Assembly (NCBI GenBank): GCA_030040175.1
Contig: JASHUF010000480.1
Coordinates: 1 to 9,228, forward strand
Source of the DNA: Acidobacteriaceae bacterium
Lineage (GTDB): Bacteria > Acidobacteriota > Terriglobia > Terriglobales > Acidobacteriaceae
Direction: 5' to 3'
Length of the DNA stretch: 9,228 nt
The position numbers were made by a program, and so were the translations under genes. The number at the start of each line of letters is the position of its first letter. Positions within the stretch are counted from its first letter, which is position 1. The notes below the pieces were generated by a model, which worked only from the letters and a program-made list of their open reading frames with translations, had not been told where the DNA came from and did not search any database. Positions 5,792 through 9,228 of this stretch are shown here, one piece after another.

Positions 5792-7177
5792 GTGATCATC
5801 GATCTGGCCAGGCGCGCGCACGACCACAACTGGGAGCTCGATCCCATCACCCGCTCCCTGCTCGATACCGATTTCTACAAGCTGTTGATGCTGCAGTTCA
5901 TCTGGAAGAACTTTCCCCAGACCCACGCCACCTTCAAGCTCATCAATCGCACCTCCGGAGCGCGCCTGGGCGAAACAGTGAACATCGAGCAACTGCGCGA
6001 GCAGCTCGAGCACACAAGGAAGCTGCGCTTTCATAAATCGGAGCTGATCTGGCTCGCCGGCAACACCTTCTATGGCCGGCGCGGCATCTTCGAGCCCGGG
6101 TTCCTCGAATGGCTGGACCATGATTTCCAGCTCTCCAATTACGAGCTCTCCGTCAAGGACGGACAGCTCAACCTCGAGTTTCACGGCCTGTGGTCGGCAA
6201 CCTCGATGTGGGAGATCTTTGCGCTTTCTGAGATCGGCGAGCTGAGGACGCGCGCCAGCCTCAAGCAGCTGGGCGAACTCGAGCTCGATATCCTCTACGC
6301 GCGCGCCAAGGCCCGGCTCTGGGAAAAAATGGAGCGCCTGCGCGGAGTGCCCGACCTGAATGTGACCGATTTCGGGACGCGCAGGAGGCACAGCTTCCTT
6401 TGGCACGAATATGTCGTCAACGCCATGCGCGATACGCTGGGCCTGAGCTTTGCCGGAACCTCGAACGCGTACCTCGCCTACAAGCACGATCTTGAGGCCA
6501 TCGGCACCAACGGCCACGAGCTGCCCATGGCCATGGCCGCGCTGGCGCGTGACGACGAGGAGCTGCGCACCGCGCAATACCGCTTGCTCCAGTTGTGGCA
6601 GCAGAGTTATCAGGGCGAGTTGCTGATTCTTCTTCCCGACACCTTCGGCACCACGCAGTTTTTGCGCGACGCGCCGGCGTGGGTGGCCAACTGGACCGGC
6701 CAGCGCATCGACAGCAAGGACGCCTACGTGGCGGGAGACGAATACATCGCCTGGCTCGAGCGGCACGGGCGCGATCCGCGCCAGAAGCGGCTCATCGCTT
6801 CCGACGCCCTGGACGTGGAGCAGATTCTGGGCCTGCACGCGTACTTTGCGGGCACGCTGCGCAACGGCGCCTCGCCGGACGACTTCCGCACCGCCGGCGA
6901 TTTTCTCGATAGCCGCCGCTGGATTCCGGCGCGCCGCATCCGCTTCAGCACCGGCTGGGGCACGCTGCTCACCAACGATTTCCGCAACTGCAATCCCCAG
7001 GGCGGCGAGAGCTTCAATCCCGTGAGCCTGGTTTGCAAGTTGAGCGAAGTGGATGGCAGGCCCGCGGTCAAGCTCTCTGACAATTATTCCAAGGCGCTGG
7101 GCGAGCCCGAGGAAACCGGGCGCTACCGGCGCGTCTTCGGCGTGGCCGGACTGGCCGACGTGCCCGTTCTCACCTGA
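5792..7177 (+). CDS. pncB: Nicotinate phosphoribosyltransferase
   Basis: PncB makes nicotinate mononucleotide from nicotinate and PRPP with ATP hydrolysis (Preiss-Handler NAD salvage, cytoplasm). With GTG 5792 it has 461 residues, somewhat longer than the roughly 400 of E. coli PncB. Family landmarks are SLLDTDFYKLLM near the N-terminus (D25-K30), the FGTRRRHSF segment that helps bind substrate, and GTSNAYLAYKHDLEAIGTNGHELPM, where H242 matches the phosphorylated active-site His. The C-terminal part has FSTGWGTLLTNDF and the KLSEVDGRPAVKLSDN region. The same frame is open back to a GTG at 5669. However, the 41 codons before 5792 have only about half G/C at third positions (21 of 41), against 36 of 40 just after, and nothing there resembles PncB. 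I therefore start at 5792, although no Shine-Dalgarno is visible before it. Confidence 0.9.
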   Translation: MIIDLARRAHDHNWELDPITRSLLDTDFYKLLMLQFIWKNFPQTHATFKLINRTSGARLGETVNIEQLREQLEHTRKLRFHKSELIWLAGNTFYGRRGIFEPGFLEWLDHDFQLSNYELSVKDGQLNLEFHGLWSATSMWEIFALSEIGELRTRASLKQLGELELDILYARAKARLWEKMERLRGVPDLNVTDFGTRRRHSFLWHEYVVNAMRDTLGLSFAGTSNAYLAYKHDLEAIGTNGHELPMAMAALARDDEELRTAQYRLLQLWQQSYQGELLILLPDTFGTTQFLRDAPAWVANWTGQRIDSKDAYVAGDEYIAWLERHGRDPRQKRLIASDALDVEQILGLHAYFAGTLRNGASPDDFRTAGDFLDSRRWIPARRIRFSTGWGTLLTNDFRNCNPQGGESFNPVSLVCKLSEVDGRPAVKLSDNYSKALGEPEETGRYRRVFGVAGLADVPVLT

Positions 7178-7228
7178 GCTTGCGCATGCGCGCGGCGCCG
7201 CCTTTCTCTGCATTGCGCTGCGACCGGC

Positions 7229-7255
7229 TTGACCCGCATCTGTGCGCTGTAGGCT
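7229..7255 (+). promoter_or_regulatory. Candidate promoter for the nuclease gene
   Basis: TTGACC (7229-7234, five of six to the -35 consensus) is followed after 15 bases by TAGGCT (7250-7255, a weak TAnnnT-type -10). The hexamer ends six bases before ATG 7262, so transcription would start at the start codon. The spacer is shorter than the ideal 17. The AGG inside the hexamer is the only Shine-Dalgarno-like sequence, eight bases from the ATG. Confidence 0.3.
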
Positions 7256-7261
7256 TTCCAT

Positions 7262-8248
7262 ATGGCGGTCGAATCGGCATGGTACGCAAGCCAGCTTCGC
7301 GCCGAGCTGCTCGTGCGCAGCCGGCGCCATGCGCGCGGCAAATTGCATGTAGAGAGTTACGGCAATCCGCCGGTGGTTGTGTTTGCGCCCGAGGACGGAC
7401 GCCACGGAAATTTCTTCGACCCCGCCTATGACGCAATCATGCAAAACCCTGCCTGGGCGCGGCGCTTCGCCAAAGTACATGCGCAGGCCGCGCGCAGCCT
7501 GCCCAAAGCCGAGCGACGATGGCGCGAGCTCGATTCCTCCATGAGCTCCGATGCCCTGCTGATGAACGTGTTTTGCGCGCCCGGCGTGGCGGAGTCGGAC
7601 GCGGTGCGGAACTTGCTCGGCGTTGAGACGGGCGCGGCCCTTGAATTCGGATGGAAGGCGCGCGTACCGCTCAAAACCGGCCGCTTCGACCGCACGGAAG
7701 TCGACATGCGCTTCGGCTCCCTGCTCGTCGAAGCCAAGCTCACCGAAGGCGATTTTCAAGCTTGCCTGCCCGCGGCCGTGGAGGCCTATCGCGATTTCGA
7801 TTTCGTGTTCGATCGCGATCTGCTGCCTCGGGTCGAACTGTCCATCGCCCGGCCGCGCCGCGCGAGCGAGTTCCCCGAAGACTATTCGCAGGAGTTCGAG
7901 AGCGAGATCGGCGATCCGGACGCGAATTCATTTGTTGACAACCTGGTTCCCGCGCCCACCGTATCCGGCTACGCCAATTATCAGCTCATTCGCAACGTGC
8001 TGGCCGCCAGCGCAACCGTCTCGAGCTTTTGCGTGCTGCACGATGAGCGCCGCCCGGACCTGCGCGAAGAATGGTTCCGCGTCATCGCCGCGGTCAAGCA
8101 CGCGGAGATGCGCGTCCGTCTCAAGGCACTTACCTGGCAGGAACTCGCAGCGCACTTGCCGGAAGAATTGCAGGAGTTCCTCGACCTCAAATATGGAATT
8201 GCTGCAACGGGCAACGATCCGTCATCAATCGAGGGTGGATCGGTTTGA
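7262..8248 (+). CDS. PD-(D/E)XK nuclease-fold protein (PGN_0703-like)
   Basis: This protein has 328 residues, with no signal peptide or membrane segment. The centre carries a classic PD-(D/E)XK core: FDRTEVDMRFGSLLVEAKLTEGDF, with D148 ending the first strand and E157-A158-K159 on the next, spaced nine residues. E125 or E129 in GVETGAALEFGWKARVPL could supply the helix glutamate. A later YANYQLIRNVLAA helix (with a Q in the usual place for this fold) and a C-terminal helical part ending in LTWQELAAHLPEELQEFLDLKYGI resemble the PGN_0703-like restriction-endonuclease group, which is mostly uncharacterised. All metal-binding residues appear intact, so DNA cleavage is plausible. No DNA methylase, helicase or specificity subunit lies beside it, so it is not a recognisable restriction system. 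It follows pncB by 84 bases and has its own promoter-like sequence; whether they are co-transcribed is unclear. Fold likely, biological role unknown. Confidence 0.72.
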   Translation: MAVESAWYASQLRAELLVRSRRHARGKLHVESYGNPPVVVFAPEDGRHGNFFDPAYDAIMQNPAWARRFAKVHAQAARSLPKAERRWRELDSSMSSDALLMNVFCAPGVAESDAVRNLLGVETGAALEFGWKARVPLKTGRFDRTEVDMRFGSLLVEAKLTEGDFQACLPAAVEAYRDFDFVFDRDLLPRVELSIARPRRASEFPEDYSQEFESEIGDPDANSFVDNLVPAPTVSGYANYQLIRNVLAASATVSSFCVLHDERRPDLREEWFRVIAAVKHAEMRVRLKALTWQELAAHLPEELQEFLDLKYGIAATGNDPSSIEGGSV

Positions 8249-8251
8249 AGG

Positions 8252-8271
8252 GTACGGGCTTCAGCCCGTAC
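8252..8271. repeat. Perfect 9-bp palindromic element after the nuclease gene
   Basis: GTACGGGCT (8252-8260) and AGCCCGTAC (8263-8271) are exact reverse complements, separated by TC. The element begins four bases after the nuclease stop codon and lies between convergent genes. It would form a strong hairpin on either strand but has no following T-run. It may help transcript ending, or be a copy of a dispersed intergenic palindrome; its core GGGCTGAAGC (minus strand) recurs at 5555-5564. Confidence 0.6.
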
Positions 8272-8280
8272 ATAAATCCA

Positions 8281-8298
8281 CCCCCCAAAAAGGAGGGG
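8281..8298 (+). terminator. C-run/G-run hairpin, possible terminator of the nuclease gene
   Basis: CCCCCC (8281-8286) can pair with GGAGGGG (8292-8298) with one bulged A, closing an AAAAA loop. It is followed by CTTTAACGCATTTTC, a mixed T-rich stretch rather than a clean T-tract. With the palindrome ten bases upstream it could end transcription from the nuclease side. Weak as an intrinsic terminator. Confidence 0.35.
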
Positions 8299-8415
8299 CT
8301 TTAACGCATTTTCTGAGTAGCTGTATCCCGAAGACGGAAGGCAGAGTCGACGCGACCAACAGGGAGCGGCGACCTCACGAGGAAATGAAAAGGACACAGT
8401 AACTTAGAAAATGCC

Positions 8416-8457
8416 GTAGCCCCCGCGGCCAGAGGCCGCTCCAAACTGCCGCGCTAC
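8416..8457. repeat. Nested palindromic intergenic element
   Basis: The outer arms GTAGC (8416-8420) and GCTAC (8453-8457) enclose a hairpin GCGGCC-AGA-GGCCGC (8425-8439). An alternative pairing of GCGGC (8425-8429) with GCCGC (8448-8452) is also possible. The 42-base unit lies 28 bases downstream of the stop codon of the minus-strand isomerase gene and could end that transcript. The compact two-level palindrome is typical of dispersed bacterial intergenic repeats. That it is repeated elsewhere in the genome is an inference that this window cannot show. Confidence 0.5.
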
Positions 8458-8485
8458 CCTCCAATAGAATTCTCATTGCGAGCCC

Positions 8486-9228
8486 CTACAATCCCAGAAT
8501 CTTCCGGTTTCGCTGCGCATCCGCTCCCCCTCCGGCAAAATTGTCGAAGGCCCGATCCGTCACGCGGATAATGTGGCTGCGCACGAAGTCGGCGCCTTCC
8601 GCCGCACCGTCTTCCGGATGTTTGAGGCAGCACTCCCACTCCACCACCGCCCAGCCCGGATAATCGTACTGCGCCATCTTGCTGAACACCCGGCGGAAAT
8701 CGATCTGCCCGTCACCGAGCGAGCGGAAACGTCCCGGCCGGTCGATCCATTCCTGATAGCCGCCGTACACGCCCGCGCGGCCGCTCGGATGAAACTCGGC
8801 ATCCTTCACATGGAACGCGCGCACGCGCTCGTGATAAAGATCGAGAAATGCCACATAGTCCATCTGCTGCAGGACCATGTGGCTGGGATCGTAAAGAATG
8901 CTGGCGCGCGGATGTTCGCCCACCTCGGCGAGAAACCGCTCGAAGGTTGCGCCGTCATGCAGGTCCTCGCCGGGATGCAGCTCGTAGCAAACGTCCACGC
9001 CGCACGCGTCGAAGGCGTCGAGAATCGGAGTCCACAGCCGCGCCAGTTCTTTGAAGGCTTCATCGATCAGCCCTGCGGGCCGCTGCGGCCATGGATAAAA
9101 GAACGGCCACGCCAGCGCGCCGGAGAAGGTGGCATGTGCATGCAATCCCAGGTTGCGGCTTGCCTGCGCCGCCCAATGCAATTGCTCCATCGCCCATGCC
9201 TGCCGCGCCTTCGCGTTGCCGGCAAGCT
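8486..9228 (-). CDS. Sugar phosphate isomerase/epimerase (TIM barrel), 5'-partial
   Basis: The frame is open at the right edge, so the N-terminus is outside; 246 C-terminal residues are visible. It belongs to the xylose-isomerase-like TIM-barrel (AP endonuclease 2-type) superfamily. Counting from the first complete codon (bases 9226-9224), the expected metal ligands are all present: E82 in VCYELHPGE, D113 in LYDPSHM, H139 in FHVKD and E196 in VVEWE. H116, three residues after D113, matches the DxxH pair of D-tagatose 3-epimerase-type enzymes. A segment between H139 and E196 (about 145-170) is longer than in those epimerases. This points to a metal-dependent isomerase or epimerase of a sugar or sugar derivative; the exact substrate is unknown. 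Internal in-frame ATGs, such as that at 9190, are not the start, because the upstream codons continue the same family-like sequence. It converges on the nuclease gene. Confidence 0.85.
   Translation of the reverse strand, partial: LAGNAKARQAWAMEQLHWAAQASRNLGLHAHATFSGALAWPFFYPWPQRPAGLIDEAFKELARLWTPILDAFDACGVDVCYELHPGEDLHDGATFERFLAEVGEHPRASILYDPSHMVLQQMDYVAFLDLYHERVRAFHVKDAEFHPSGRAGVYGGYQEWIDRPGRFRSLGDGQIDFRRVFSKMAQYDYPGWAVVEWECCLKHPEDGAAEGADFVRSHIIRVTDRAFDNFAGGGADAQRNRKILGL

Noticed and set aside
5783..7759. Open reading frame of 658 codons on the minus strand opposite pncB and the nuclease gene
   Set aside because: It mirrors two well-supported plus-strand genes, is rich in Arg, Gly, Ala, His and Gln without any family motif, and follows from high third-position GC in the real genes.
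8330..8402. Small open frame ending MKRTQ near 8384-8402
   Set aside because: Only five codons with an ATG start; no conserved features, and the region lies between repeat elements.
1..9228. A multi-gene defence island (CHAT peptidase plus nuclease)
   Set aside because: The two genes are over 5 kb apart, separated by sugar and NAD metabolism genes, with no CRISPR array, toxin-antitoxin, phage or transposase gene in the window.

Overview
The window is GC-rich with strong G/C preference at third codon positions. It suggests a soil-type Acidobacteriota (Terriglobia-like) chromosome. That placement is an inference from three things: the gene mix (a secreted GH51 arabinofuranosidase, a fructokinase-like PfkB kinase, a CHAT-domain protein and a TIM-barrel sugar isomerase/epimerase), the base composition, and small palindromic intergenic elements of a style I associate with that phylum. 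No rRNA, tRNA, CRISPR array, insertion sequence or phage gene was seen.

Layout, left to right. (1) 1-1656 (+): C-terminal part of a CHAT-domain (caspase-like peptidase) protein, its 5' end outside the window. (2) 1717-2562 (+): a Rossmann-fold SAM-dependent methyltransferase with a DOT1-like motif I, joined by a TTGA stop/start overlap to (3) 2559-3512 (+): a PfkB-family carbohydrate kinase. (4) 3615-5552 (+): an exported GH51 alpha-L-arabinofuranosidase with its own candidate promoter. (5) 5792-7177 (+): nicotinate phosphoribosyltransferase PncB, preceded by a roughly 240-base non-coding leader with nested inverted repeats. (6) 7262-8248 (+): a PD-(D/E)XK nuclease-fold protein. (7) 8249-8485: a convergent intergenic region with three hairpin-forming elements. 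(8) 8486-9228 (-): the C-terminal part of a sugar phosphate isomerase/epimerase, its 5' end outside the window.

How the genes fit together. The kinase, the arabinofuranosidase and the isomerase/epimerase are compatible with plant-polysaccharide sugar use, but only the methyltransferase and kinase are clearly translationally coupled. PncB belongs to NAD salvage and stands as its own unit. The nuclease follows it after 84 bases with a promoter-like sequence of its own. CHAT proteins and PD-(D/E)XK nucleases both occur in defence systems. Here they lie more than 5 kb apart with housekeeping genes between them, so I do not claim a defence island.

The most interesting signals are regulatory. One is the pncB leader, where 9-base complementary arms close just before the apparent start codon; it could be a structured RNA controlling NAD salvage. 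The other is a TAnnnT hexamer 6-7 bases upstream of three start codons (1717, 3615, 7262), the placement expected for leaderless transcripts. The one clearly operon-internal gene has a normal Shine-Dalgarno instead.
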